64,000 nucleotides of DNA from Verrucomicrobiia bacterium DG1235 (GCA_000155695.1 DS990592.1:2961973-3025972), one strand, 5' to 3'; counted from the stretch's first letter, positions 1 through 8,568 are shown. Notes: generated from the sequence alone by a model not told the origin. Translations and numbers: made by a program.

Positions 1-516
1 GACTGCAACACAACCCTACCGCGATTTCTAAATGAAAACCCCATACAAGAAAAGGAAGCATCATTCTGTCTTTTCGACCAAAGAAGCACCGAGTGTGCGT
101 GGGAAACTGTAAAATACGTAGCTGAACATAAAGGAGGTAAAGGCGGACATAAAATCGAACTCTTTTATTTCCTTCCGCAAGGATGGATAGACCGAACAAT
201 CAAAAGCTGGAAAAATGATGTCGAAAGTCGTTGTCTGCGATGGTGGGGACGCGCAGACGTTTTAAATTTTCTAAAGCTTCGCAGCAATGAACGGGGAATC
301 GCGATGGCCGATCGATTCAGAGAGGAACTAGGGTACAAATATTCCTTTCCATTCCCTATTCAAAAATTTGGCAAGAATGGGGCCGTCATGTTTTGGATGA
401 TACACGCGTCCGACCACAGCCGTGCAACTGACTTGATGAGACAATCCTACAATTTCATTGGTGCAGGTGGCGGCGTATCCGATCCCTGCGAACAATTCGA
501 ACTGAAAATTGAGTAA
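1..516 (+). CDS. TcmP-like (three-Cys-motif partner) protein, C-terminal part
   Basis: The frame is open from the first base, so about 171 C-terminal residues are seen and the start lies outside the window. The readable part has a FCLFDQRSTECAWETV segment, then KIELFYFLPQGWIDR, a WWGR segment, GYKYSFPFPI and MFWMIHASDHSRATDLM near the end. This order matches my recollection of the C-terminal half of the three-Cys-motif partner family (TcmP), whose biochemical role is unknown to me. The downstream NACHT gene begins at or within its stop codon, so the two are almost certainly co-translated. The ATG at position 304 is internal. Family assignment is from recognition only and the N-terminal half cannot be checked. 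Confidence 0.65.
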   Translation, partial: DCNTTLPRFLNENPIQEKEASFCLFDQRSTECAWETVKYVAEHKGGKGGHKIELFYFLPQGWIDRTIKSWKNDVESRCLRWWGRADVLNFLKLRSNERGIAMADRFREELGYKYSFPFPIQKFGKNGAVMFWMIHASDHSRATDLMRQSYNFIGAGGGVSDPCEQFELKIE

Positions 517-517
517 A

Positions 518-2314
518 ATGATTTTAGAAGCTGCAATTCCTCACCTAACAAAAAAAGCGATAGATGCTACGCTATCTAAAACTCAAAACAACTCTATAAC
601 CCAAGATGATCGGAAAATAGAGGAGGCAATAGCAGGCCACATCAAAGAAATGACAAACTGGTGCTCAGAAATCAGTTTCAAAGACTTAAAGCAACCAAAA
701 CCGATATCCGGCTTCTATATCCCGCTAGACTTCTACATTTTCCCTCAAAGCAGAAGAGTCAGCGGAGAAGAAAAGATAGAAAAACTAAGCATCTCAGAAA
801 TCTTTAACCAATCCAAGAGACATTCAATATTACTAGGGCAACCAGGAGCAGGAAAAACAACATCCATAAAGAACTTATGCAATCAGATCCTCAAAAACGA
901 TAAATTTGAATGCTACGACTTGTCTTTTCCTTTAGTGATCCGGCTCCGAGAGCTAAACAACGACAATAGCACACAGTCCATCGTCGAACACATCGCTTCC
1001 ACACTTCACTTCAAAATCCAGGCGGCTTCCAATGAATCGGAAAGAAAGGAAAATCGATCAAAAATAGCCAACTTCATCGAAGAATTAAAAATAATATTAA
1101 TCCTAGACGGATTCGATGAATTGTCGTCCAAGCCTAAAAGGGAAGACTATATCGAGGAGATCCGTTTCCTAGCACGTACGTTATCATCCTCACTACTACT
1201 GCTAACATCTCGAACCGGAGATTTTACTTATAACATTGAAAACGCTAATACATACGAACTCTGCTCACTAACCGACCAACAGGTATCCGAATTCGCTCAC
1301 AAATGGATTACCCCCAAGAAAGCCGCATTAAATTTTCTTGAAGAAATCAAGAACTCTCCATTTCACGATACTGCAATCAGACCTTTAACCATAGCCCACT
1401 TATGCGCTATATACGAAAGAATAGGTCGCATTCCTCAAAAACCAAAAACGGTTTACAAGAAAGTAATCCAACTTCTTTTAGAAGAATGGGACGAACAACG
1501 TTCAGTTTCCAGATTATCTCGATACGGAGCATTCGAATCTGATCGTAAATTCGATTTCCTTTCAAAAATAGCATTCGAGCTCTCCGCAAAACACTCAACA
1601 CCAATTTTCTATACCGATAGTTTAAAGGCTATCTATAAAAACTGCTACGAAGATTTTGACCTCCCAAAAAGCGAATCAACCAAGGTCATAACGGAAATCG
1701 AATCTCACAACGGTTTAATCCTCCGAACTGGATTCGAGAGATACGAATTTGCACACAAATCGCTACAGGAGTACTTGGCGGCTGAATACATAGTTCGACT
1801 TTCAGAAATACCCACAATCAAAAAAATTATTGAACGGATTCCGAACGAACTTGCAGTAGCAGTTTCGATATCTTCAGATCCTAGCCACTATCTCACTGAA
1901 CTAGTACTCAGCAGGTTCCAATCGTTCAAGCCAACAAAAGAGTACCTTTCAATTTTCATATCCAGACTCCTTTTGGAACGCCCTGACTTCAACAGAAATG
2001 AAGCGGTACAAATAGCATTCTCAGCACTATACTCCCAATATTGGGAAAGCAACATACACAGCGAGAACGACAAACAAATTCTTCTATTCCAAAGCGACTA
2101 TTTAAAGAATCAATTTTCTGATTTTTCGAAACATATATTTAAACGTAATTCTCTAAAACTCAAAAACTATTACAGTCATTCCCACTCTATAACGACAGCA
2201 CTAGAAACTAAATACGACGTTTACAAAAAACACACCCACAGCGTGACTTCACATAAGAGCTTCGTAATACCCCAGACACTGACCCTAGACCCCGAGATTA
2301 TCCCAAAATTCTGA
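518..2314 (+). CDS. NACHT-domain STAND NTPase
   Basis: About 598 residues. A short N-terminal region (roughly 100 residues, helical, unassigned) precedes a NACHT NTPase core: Walker A GQPGAGKTTS near residue 107 and Walker B IILILDGFDELSS near residue 195, followed by the NACHT winged-helix part and the signature FAHKSLQEYLAAEYI near residue 420. The last 150 residues lack obvious repeats and could be a sensor. STAND NTPases of this type act as signal-sensing switches, and bacterial NACHT proteins are known anti-phage factors. A TTG at 509 would extend it by three residues (MSK) and overlap the TcmP stop; either way the genes are coupled. No recognisable effector domain is fused, so TcmP is the natural candidate partner. 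Codon use is AT-rich compared with the rest of the window, which fits an acquired element. Confidence 0.85.
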   Translation: MILEAAIPHLTKKAIDATLSKTQNNSITQDDRKIEEAIAGHIKEMTNWCSEISFKDLKQPKPISGFYIPLDFYIFPQSRRVSGEEKIEKLSISEIFNQSKRHSILLGQPGAGKTTSIKNLCNQILKNDKFECYDLSFPLVIRLRELNNDNSTQSIVEHIASTLHFKIQAASNESERKENRSKIANFIEELKIILILDGFDELSSKPKREDYIEEIRFLARTLSSSLLLLTSRTGDFTYNIENANTYELCSLTDQQVSEFAHKWITPKKAALNFLEEIKNSPFHDTAIRPLTIAHLCAIYERIGRIPQKPKTVYKKVIQLLLEEWDEQRSVSRLSRYGAFESDRKFDFLSKIAFELSAKHSTPIFYTDSLKAIYKNCYEDFDLPKSESTKVITEIESHNGLILRTGFERYEFAHKSLQEYLAAEYIVRLSEIPTIKKIIERIPNELAVAVSISSDPSHYLTELVLSRFQSFKPTKEYLSIFISRLLLERPDFNRNEAVQIAFSALYSQYWESNIHSENDKQILLFQSDYLKNQFSDFSKHIFKRNSLKLKNYYSHSHSITTALETKYDVYKKHTHSVTSHKSFVIPQTLTLDPEIIPKF

Positions 2315-2334
2315 AAAGGAGATGCACATACAGG

Positions 2335-2419
2335 GTCAGCTCTTAAATTTTGATATAAATATAGGAGAGAAAAACAGAATACTCTAGCGAAGCAGCTAAC
2401 ATGATGCGGGAAGAATTCC
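2335..2419. repeat. Direct repeat A, copy 1 (5' region of the HNH gene)
   Basis: An approximately 85-base stretch ahead of and into the HNH gene that recurs at 3775-3855 with a few substitutions and small gaps. Both copies share CTCTTAAAT, TTGATATAAATATA, GAAGCAG, TAACA and the start region GGAAGAATTCC. It contains TATA-rich sequence that could be a -10 region, so the promoter and start seem to have been duplicated together with the gene. Confidence 0.8.
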
Positions 2420-3261
2420 AAAAGCACCTCAATGCTACGAATCTAAGCGGAAGCGGAAAGGCGAGCTCCTACCTCAGAGCCTTGGATCTGCTTTCTCAGA
2501 TGATTTCGACCGAACCGCTCGGTTTCGAGGATTGTCAGGACATTTGGTCTGTCACCTCAATCGACAGGCTTCATCAACTCTACGAACGGGCGAACGAAGA
2601 GAAACACCGCGGCCGCTCCAGTATCTGGATCATCAAAGGCATCCCGCGTAGCTACCTGCACAACGGCTACTGCACCGCCGCCGTCCGAGCCTACCAGGAA
2701 TTCCTCATACAATACTCCTACGAGAAGGAACTGCTCGATCGCTACACATCTTTCAGCGGCGACGCCGAAGCGCTGCCCAAACGACTCCAACGCAAACTGA
2801 CGATACCCAACCACCTACTCGAAAACTGGAACGGCCAAGAAGGAAAGGAAACCGTTCGAACGATAAAGGCGCGCAGCAACCAAAACGTCTTTCGCGGGAT
2901 GACTCTCCTAAACTACCAACAATCCTGCTGCATCACCGGAAACCCAATACCCACACTTCTCACCGCCAGCCACATCAAGCCCTGGAAGATCAGCACCGCG
3001 GAGGAGAAGCTCAACCCAGCCAACGGCCTCTGCCTCGCCAAGACCCAAGACGCCGCCTTCGACCAAGGCCTCATCACCCTCGACGAAAGCCTCCGAATAG
3101 TCCTCTCCAAGCGTATCCGCGATCACATGACAACCGATACGATGAAAGAAAACTTCCTCCAATACGAAGGCAAGCCCATCAGCCTCCCCCATCGCTTCAA
3201 CCCCGACTCCAGTTTCCTCGCTTACCACCGCGAACACATCTTCGAAAAGAAAGCCGTCTAA
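2404..3261 (+). CDS. HNH endonuclease (HNH_2-type restriction-like)
   Basis: About 285 residues. The C-terminal half carries an HNH_2-type nuclease core: CCITGNPIPTLLTASHIKPW near residues 176-196, then LNPANGLCLAKTQDAAFDQG, matching the pattern of putative restriction HNH endonucleases in which the SHIKPW histidine and the later N/D/H positions form the metal site. The N-terminal 150 residues look like a DNA-recognition or accessory region of unknown type. The second ATG (2404) is preferred because only it is conserved in the duplicated 5' copy at 3841. The gene follows the TcmP/NACHT pair by about 90 bases with its own possible promoter. A deleted copy (3841-3960) and a truncated paralogue (4949-5542) lie downstream, showing repeated duplication here. 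Confidence 0.85.
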   Translation: MREEFQKHLNATNLSGSGKASSYLRALDLLSQMISTEPLGFEDCQDIWSVTSIDRLHQLYERANEEKHRGRSSIWIIKGIPRSYLHNGYCTAAVRAYQEFLIQYSYEKELLDRYTSFSGDAEALPKRLQRKLTIPNHLLENWNGQEGKETVRTIKARSNQNVFRGMTLLNYQQSCCITGNPIPTLLTASHIKPWKISTAEEKLNPANGLCLAKTQDAAFDQGLITLDESLRIVLSKRIRDHMTTDTMKENFLQYEGKPISLPHRFNPDSSFLAYHREHIFEKKAV

Positions 3262-3268
3262 ACCTCCC
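3155..3268. repeat. Direct repeat B, copy 1 (3' end of the HNH gene)
   Basis: The last 35 codons of the HNH gene plus the bases just after its stop are repeated almost exactly at 3853-3968. A more diverged third version lies at about 5407-5460. The two near-identical copies imply a recent duplication, whereas the third is older. Confidence 0.85.
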
Positions 3269-3337
3269 CGACGATACCACCGCCCTCAGCCAACTCTCTC
3301 CAAACGAACACCGCGCCAACTTCGACTAAGAAGAACG

Positions 3338-3769
3338 ATCACCGCCAAAAAAGTCATCAAAGCGAAACGATACAAAGTCTACTATGCTGGAAAGCCAGAT
3401 GAGGCACTTTCTTTTCTCGCATCCGGCAATCTGGAAGCTGCAATTCTCTTTTTCTCCAACACACCTAGGACCAGAGCAATTTTTGTTGAGGACGAATCAG
3501 GATCAGAGTCGGTCTTCTACCCCGAAACGCTACGCGAGTGTATAGACGATTACCATGGAGCAATCACGACATCCGGCGATCAATCGGATTTGATTCGTGA
3601 CATCCTGATTCAGGAACACGATCTCTCCAAACCAGTCGAGAAACCCGCTATCGACAGTATTCTTGAAAGCCCTTTGGGTTGCCTTTTGATAAAGCTATGG
3701 GCGATAGCTGGTATCACCGGGCTTCTGGGTCTGGTCTGGTTCATCCAATGGCTGACCGGAAGGAGCTAA
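3338..3769 (+). pseudogene. Relic of a small single-pass membrane protein, no start codon
   Basis: An open frame of about 143 codons with no usable ATG at its 5' end; it continues open into the HNH gene in another frame, so its true start has been lost. It reads from TAKKVIKAKRYKVYYAGKPD through a soluble segment to a C-terminal hydrophobic helix (WAIAGITGLLGLVWFIQWL) followed by TGRS and a stop. I do not recognise the family. The last 45 codons match a second, more decayed copy at 6964-7105. It sits between the intact HNH gene and its deleted copy, so it was probably moved or cut during the same duplications. It could be translated from a rare start, but nothing supports that. Confidence 0.55.
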
Positions 3770-3774
3770 CAGGA

Positions 3775-3855
3775 GCTCAGCTCTTAAATCTTGATATAAA
3801 TATAAGAGCGAAAAAAAATTCTGCCGAAGCAGTTAACACGATGCTGGAAGAATTC
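3775..3855. repeat. Direct repeat A, copy 2
   Basis: Second copy of the 5' region of the HNH gene (first copy 2335-2419). It ends at ATGCTGGAAGAATTCC, where it joins straight into the 3' end of the gene (repeat B copy 2), so the whole middle of the HNH gene is missing here. Confidence 0.8.
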
Positions 3856-3960
3856 CTCCAATACGAAGGCAAGCCCATCAGCCTCCCCCATCGCTTCAAC
3901 CCCGACTCCAGTTTCCTCGCTTACCACCGCGAACACATCTTCGAAAAGAAAGCCGTCTAA
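3841..3960 (+). pseudogene. Internally deleted HNH gene copy (39 codons)
   Basis: This mini-gene keeps the duplicated upstream region, the first five codons (MLEEF) and then the last 34 codons (LQYEGKPISLPH through EKKAV) of the HNH gene in the same frame, with about 740 bases of the middle lost, including the HNH core. The join falls in a short shared TTCC at both ends, as expected for deletion by microhomology. It may be transcribed and give a 39-residue peptide but cannot be a nuclease. Confidence 0.75.
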
Positions 3961-4322
3961 ACCTCCCGTCGCCCAGCGACACCTACTCGGCCGCAGGACG
4001 ACCTGATTATCTATGGTTTTTTCAACCTCGGTATTCTGAAGACCGAATACTTAGCTATCCGATACGACAAAGACATCGGCTCCAGCTCCGGATGGCATTT
4101 ACGCCATGGAAACAAATCGCTCTTTCCGTCATGTCTAAGCGTCAACAATATGACGTATTAACACCCTACTCCCGCGCCAACTAGTCGGGCCGCTTTACGA
4201 ATCGCTCTTGGCAGATCCGGAAAAGTAAAAACTGGCCTAAGTAACCAAAAATTGGCGGATACAGTTCTAAAATATCGTTATCCCAACTAAAGGAACCAAA
4301 CAGGAACGAAAGGAGAAACGTC
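3961..4322. other. Intergenic stretch with a protein-like fragment
   Basis: No complete gene is visible. From about 4000 to 4161 a plus-strand frame stays open (DDLIIYGFFNLGILKTEYLA, then IRYDKDIGSSSGWHL, ending NNMTY before a stop). It has no start codon and I do not recognise it; it looks like another gene remnant. The end of repeat B copy 2 reaches about 3968. Confidence 0.4.
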
Positions 4323-4934
4323 ATGGGAATAAAAGATATAATTGATCTCATCAAAGACCTAGTGAAATCCAAAATAGGCCGCTGGGCATTGTCTATGGCA
4401 GCTGGAGGAGCAATCGCCTCTATGCTCTCCATAGCTATGGCCTTAGATCTCAAAGGAGCCGCCACTTGGGCAATTTTTGGCATAGCCATAGGTGTTAGCC
4501 AGTGGATGAATTTGCCTGAATTTCGCAACAGAGAGACGAACGCGCTCGAACTACATACGAGAGGAGCAAGCTGGATTCTATTTAGCGGGCTAGCGTGGTC
4601 GGTGATGCCCGCAATTGATCTTGGACCGTTTCTCACTTCCGCTATACCAGCATTTGCAGTTGGTGCCTCGCAAGGCATACTACTCAGCAAGACCCGTAAG
4701 CACGCCCTTCTTTGGGTTCCAACCAACATTCTGGCTTGGATTGTCGGAACCATCGCGGGTTTAGGGATAGCGGGTAGAATGAACGAGGCCGGACTCTACG
4801 GAATTGATTTCGTCGCGGGTATCGCGTGTGCCAGCATAACTGGAGCCTTTATACTTTGGGGTGGCCTCGCAAACATGCCTCTTAAAACCAACAAGAAAGA
4901 AGACATTAAAAGCGTAAATCAGCTGAAAGCTTAA
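4323..4934 (+). CDS. Multi-pass membrane protein of unknown function
   Basis: 203 residues starting ATGGGAATA with an upstream GGAGAAA that could be a ribosome-binding site. Five or six hydrophobic segments are seen (around residues 22-42, 45-60, 78-95, 100-118, 133-150, 160-185). Segments such as FGIAIGVSQWMNL and WVPTNILAWIVGTIAGLG recall a poorly characterised family with repeated GxxxGxxQWxxL and WxxAxxxGW motifs. The C-terminus is lysine-rich and cytosolic-looking (KTNKKEDIKSVNQLKA). It lies between a deleted HNH copy and a truncated HNH paralogue, so it may be cargo of the same unstable region. No function is proposed. Confidence 0.7.
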   Translation: MGIKDIIDLIKDLVKSKIGRWALSMAAGGAIASMLSIAMALDLKGAATWAIFGIAIGVSQWMNLPEFRNRETNALELHTRGASWILFSGLAWSVMPAIDLGPFLTSAIPAFAVGASQGILLSKTRKHALLWVPTNILAWIVGTIAGLGIAGRMNEAGLYGIDFVAGIACASITGAFILWGGLANMPLKTNKKEDIKSVNQLKA

Positions 4935-4948
4935 GGGATCAATGCTTT

Positions 4949-5542
4949 AAATTCCTCAAACAATACTCCTACGAGAATGAACTGCTCGATCGATACACAT
5001 CTTTCAGCGGCGAAGCCGAAGCGCTGCCCAAACGACTCCAACGCAAACTGGCGATACCCAACCACCTTCTCGAAAACTGGAACGGCCAAGAAGGAAAGGA
5101 AACCGTTCGAACGACAAAGGCGCGCGGCAACCAAAACGTCTTTCACGGAATGACTCTCCTAAACTTCCAGCAAGCCTGCTGCAGCACAGGAAACCCAATT
5201 CCCACACTCCTCACCGCCAGCCACATCAAGCCCTCGAGCGTGTGCACCGCCATAGAGAAGCTCAATCCAGCCAACGGCCTCTGCCTCGCCAACACCCAAG
5301 ACGCCGCCTTCGACCAAGGCCTCTTCACCATCTATGAAAGCCTCCGAGTCGTCCCCTCAAATCGTATCCATTATCACATGACAACCGATACAATGAAAGA
5401 AAACTTCCTCCAATACGAAGGCAAGCCCATCACCCTCCCCCATCACTTCAACCCCGACCCCAAATTGTTTCGTCACCTAGTTCCTCAAGTGTCACTTCGT
5501 TCGGTAGTAGACTACCACCGAGAAAACGTCTTTGTCGCTTAG
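4949..5542 (+). pseudogene. 5'-truncated HNH endonuclease paralogue
   Basis: A frame of about 197 codons that aligns with residues from roughly 100 onward of the intact HNH protein (KFLKQYSYENELLDRYTSF against EFLIQYSYEKELLDRYTSF). It keeps CCSTGNPIPTLLTASHIKP and LNPANGLCLANTQDAAFDQG, so the HNH core looks intact apart from W to S after KP. The N-terminal 100 codons and the promoter region are absent, and the C-terminus diverges after HHFNPDPK. Homology begins just after the stop of the upstream membrane protein. An internal ATG at 5150 could start a shorter 130-residue product, but I consider this a pseudogene. Confidence 0.75.
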
Positions 5543-5673
5543 TCAGTGAATTCTTTAGCTCTCATCTGTGCCCTCTGGGCAATTGTTTCGGCGCTACACT
5601 TCTCAAGTGCCGTCACTTCGCTAGTGGCTAAAAAAACGAACCAACAAATCCGTCATTAAAAAACAGATACACG

Positions 5674-6840
5674 CTAAGGCGCGTGGGAAGTATCTTCCAT
5701 GGCGGCGGATATACGAGCCGACACCTCTTCGAAACTGCCTTTACCGTCGATCTGCGCCACGCCGTGCAGCTGGTTGTACTTGCGAATAACGGGGACCGTC
5801 TTGATCTCGTGCTCTTCTAGGCGCTTGACGATCTTAGGGGTGCTACTGTCGTAGGGCATGCATCGGTCGGTCTTGCTGCGCGCGTCCAACCTTCGAATCA
5901 ACTCCAAGGTGGGAACGTCGATCTCAATCACCTTGGAAATGGATGAACCATGCTTTTCTAGCAAGCCGTCGAGAATGTAGGACTGTACCAAGGTGCGGGG
6001 AAAGCCCTTGAAAATGAAGCCTTTGACGTCGCCCGCATTCTCGATCCGACGCTCGATCAAGGGGACCACAATCTCATCCGGCACCAGCTGACCGCTGTCG
6101 TACAGTGACTGGATCTTCTTTCCCAATTCAGTGTTCGCCGCGATCTCCTCCTCCAACATCGGCCCCGTCGCCACAAACTCCAGTCCGTACTTGACGGCCA
6201 GCGCCCTTCCCTGGGAGCCACGACCCGAACCGGGATAGCCAAAGATGACCACATTGAGCAGAGTCTTGCGCAGCTCCTGCTCAACCACTTCCTTAATCGA
6301 TTCGTAGACCGCGTCGATCGAAGCCGTCGCATCCGCATCATGACACAGCCCCTTCTCCTTGTAGAAATTCAACACAGGTAAAGTCTTCTCGTTGTATTCG
6401 CGAAGCCGGTTACGAATCACCACTTCATTGTCGTCACTTCGTCCCGAGCTCTTGCCACGCTGAAGGAGTCGTTCGACTGACACTTCTTCCGGAACCTGCA
6501 AATTGATCAGGCAAGTCAAAGAGCTGTGCAGCTTAATCATCAAGCCTTCCAGAATGTAAGCCTGAATATAGGTACGCGGGAAGCCATCGAACAAAAACCC
6601 TTTCGCTTGATGATTGTCGGTAATGAACTTCTCGATGATCTGGACAATTATTTCGTCGGACACCAGCCCACCCGCGGCAATAATACTGCGAGCCTCTTCG
6701 CCCAATGGCGTCTTTTCCGCCATCTCCTTGCGCAATATTTCGCCGGTCGAGATGTAGTGCAGGTTATAGTCTTCAACCAGCCGCTCCGACTGAGTTCCTT
6801 TACCTGCTCCAGGGGGCCCAAACAATGCTATGTTCAACAT
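5674..6840 (-). CDS. Double-domain adenylate kinase with degenerate second domain
   Basis: 388 residues made of two adenylate kinase domains in tandem. Domain 1 (about 1-190) has a normal P-loop GPPGAGKGT (8-16), DGFPRT (85-90) and a short-LID type RSDDN...RL..Y motif (134-149), so it should phosphorylate AMP or a related nucleoside monophosphate with ATP. Domain 2 (about 193-388) has GYPGSGRGSQ (201-210), with arginine 207 replacing the catalytic lysine, KGFPRT instead of DGFPRT, and no clear RSDDN motif. It is probably inactive and may be regulatory or structural. Typical bacterial enzymes have one domain of 180-220 residues. The gene stands alone with no operon partner. Whether it is the cell's main adenylate kinase cannot be told from this window. 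Confidence 0.88.
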   Translation of the reverse strand: MLNIALFGPPGAGKGTQSERLVEDYNLHYISTGEILRKEMAEKTPLGEEARSIIAAGGLVSDEIIVQIIEKFITDNHQAKGFLFDGFPRTYIQAYILEGLMIKLHSSLTCLINLQVPEEVSVERLLQRGKSSGRSDDNEVVIRNRLREYNEKTLPVLNFYKEKGLCHDADATASIDAVYESIKEVVEQELRKTLLNVVIFGYPGSGRGSQGRALAVKYGLEFVATGPMLEEEIAANTELGKKIQSLYDSGQLVPDEIVVPLIERRIENAGDVKGFIFKGFPRTLVQSYILDGLLEKHGSSISKVIEIDVPTLELIRRLDARSKTDRCMPYDSSTPKIVKRLEEHEIKTVPVIRKYNQLHGVAQIDGKGSFEEVSARISAAMEDTSHAP

Positions 6841-7340
6841 GATCGCTTTATCTTAGAAGAGTTCGAGACAACCCCATAAAAGCCCAAACGAGCAAACGCA
6901 AGCATCCGGTGGACAGGTTCGCGTCTACCACCTGCCCAACCGGCGGTTAAAAAACACACAAACCCAACCCCGTCGAAAAACATGCTATCGACCGCATCCT
7001 TAGAAGCCCTTTTGGCCGCCCTGTCATAAAGCGATGAGCGATAGCTGGTATCGCCGAACTTTCGGGCCGAGTCTGACTCATTCAATGACTGACCGGAAAA
7101 CCAAAGGCTCACCCCACCACCATTGTCACCGGCAACTGAATACGAATCGAGAGGCCTTCCTCCCGTCAGGAAAAATAGGCAGCTTCGGGCAGGCGTACCA
7201 ATCGCCTAGCGTTCCTCGGGAATTCCGCTTCGCCGAGCCGGCGCAATAGACCGCATCGAACGCGTAGCCCGAAGGTGCCTCGAAGTCCGCAGGCTAGATT
7301 TCGGATTGCCTTTAGGTGCAATTTAATGCAACTATAACAA
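6841..7340. other. Intergenic stretch containing a decayed gene copy
   Basis: Apart from the membrane-protein relic at 6964-7105, I see no gene. The region separates the minus-strand adenylate kinase from the plus-strand hydrolase and must hold both promoters, but no confident -35/-10 pair was found. Confidence 0.5.
6964..7105 (+). pseudogene. Second, decayed copy of the small membrane protein C-terminus
   Basis: This stretch aligns with the end of the relic at 3338-3769. In frame it reads PVEKHAIDRILRSPFGRPVIKR, stop, AIAGIAELSGRV, stop, LIQ, stop, LTGK, against PVEKPAIDSILESPLGCLLI and the following hydrophobic helix. All three tryptophan codons (TGG) of the other copy are TGA here. The copies are about 3.2 kb apart with the double adenylate kinase between them. 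It is a pseudogene unless UGA is read as Trp, which the rest of the window argues against. Confidence 0.6.
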
Positions 7341-8396
7341 ATGGCACTAAAGAATTTCTACCCAAGGACCTTCACTCTTCTACTGCTACTTTCCCTTGTC
7401 GGAGTCACTGGCTGCCAAAAAAACGAACAGGCAATGCCGGTGGTAGTGCACGACGGACTGCTCCTCGTGGAAGGAGAGGTATTCGACATAAAAGGCATCT
7501 GTTGGAATCCGATTCCCAAAGGCCTAAAGCACCCGCAAGGATTGCCCTATCTCGCGGATGGCCCCGCCTACAACTTGGATTTCATCGAACGAGATTTGCG
7601 TCTAATCGCTGAAGCGGGATTCAACACCCTCAGACCCTATAAGGTCATCACAGACGAAAAGGTCCTCGACCTGATCGAGTCCTACGAGCTCAAGGTTATC
7701 ATTCCCGTGTTCAACGATCACCACATCGGCATCGATGAAGTTAAGGCCTCAGTCGCCGCCCTCAAGGACCACCCGACGAGTCTGTTTTGGGAAATCGGAA
7801 ACGAATGGAACTACAATAACCTCTACAATCCGGAAGGTAGTTTCGAACAATCCATCGCGCGTATTCAGGAAGTAATCACGACCATCAGATCAACAGACAA
7901 TCAGCTTCCCTTGGCGATCAACTACGGTGAGCTGCCGACTCGAGAAATCGAGAAAAGCCTGGATGTCGACCTATGGGGTCTGAACATCTACCGGTCCGAC
8001 GACTTTCGGGACGTATTCGAAGAATGGAAAAAGGTGAGCGATAAGCCGATGTACCTCGGCGAATACGGAGCGGACGCCATCGACAATCGAAACGGCGACG
8101 GTCTCTACGCGCCACAAGACCAAGCCTACGCAGTTGCGAAGCTGACCCAGCAAATCATTTCCCAGTACGCCTCCCAAGGACGCGGGCAAACGCTCGGAGG
8201 CGCTCTGTTTGAGTTCAGCGACGAGTGGTGGAAGGACTATCGAGGACTGCCGACCGAGCACGACATCGGTGGAATCGCCCCAGGAGGAGGCCCCTACCCT
8301 GACCTAGAGTTCAACGAAGAATGGTGGGGAATCGTCGACATCGACCGCAACCCACGGGCTGCCTACCATGCGATGAAAAAACTATACAATCCCTGA
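7341..8396 (+). CDS. Clan GH-A glycoside hydrolase-like lipoprotein
   Basis: 351 residues. A hydrophobic signal ends in VTGC with lipobox cysteine 25, so it should be a lipid-anchored envelope protein. The remainder is a TIM-barrel resembling GH2/GH5-type clan GH-A enzymes: ICWNPIPKG near residue 53, WEIGNEWNY with Asn154-Glu155 as likely acid/base pair, and YLGEYGAD with Glu241 as the probable nucleophile. Substrate and exact family are not clear; a glycan-cleaving or transglycosylating role on beta-linked polysaccharide is likely. It is followed 220 bases later by a GH43 enzyme on the same strand, suggesting a small polysaccharide-use locus. Confidence 0.8.
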   Translation: MALKNFYPRTFTLLLLLSLVGVTGCQKNEQAMPVVVHDGLLLVEGEVFDIKGICWNPIPKGLKHPQGLPYLADGPAYNLDFIERDLRLIAEAGFNTLRPYKVITDEKVLDLIESYELKVIIPVFNDHHIGIDEVKASVAALKDHPTSLFWEIGNEWNYNNLYNPEGSFEQSIARIQEVITTIRSTDNQLPLAINYGELPTREIEKSLDVDLWGLNIYRSDDFRDVFEEWKKVSDKPMYLGEYGADAIDNRNGDGLYAPQDQAYAVAKLTQQIISQYASQGRGQTLGGALFEFSDEWWKDYRGLPTEHDIGGIAPGGGPYPDLEFNEEWWGIVDIDRNPRAAYHAMKKLYNP

Positions 8397-8568
8397 GAAA
8401 GCCCCTCCCCTCCTCCAACGCTTCGGCGAAAGCAAGCGCAGCGCGCCTTATTCAATCCCCCGTTTTACGGATCCACAACCCACCTCGCTACGACTTCCAT
8501 ACTCAGGATAGACCCTCCATATAACCTGGGATATAGACTCAGCCATGGTTTTTCATGATCTAAAAACA

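Noticed and set aside
6964-7105. UGA read as tryptophan in this organism
   Set aside because: TGG is used for Trp in intact genes throughout, and TGA ends well-supported genes such as the amine oxidase, so the TGA triplets are best seen as stops in a pseudogene.
7306-7338. A TTGCCT / TATAAC promoter before the GH-A hydrolase
   Set aside because: The spacer is about 21 bases, too long for a standard promoter, and no other support was found.
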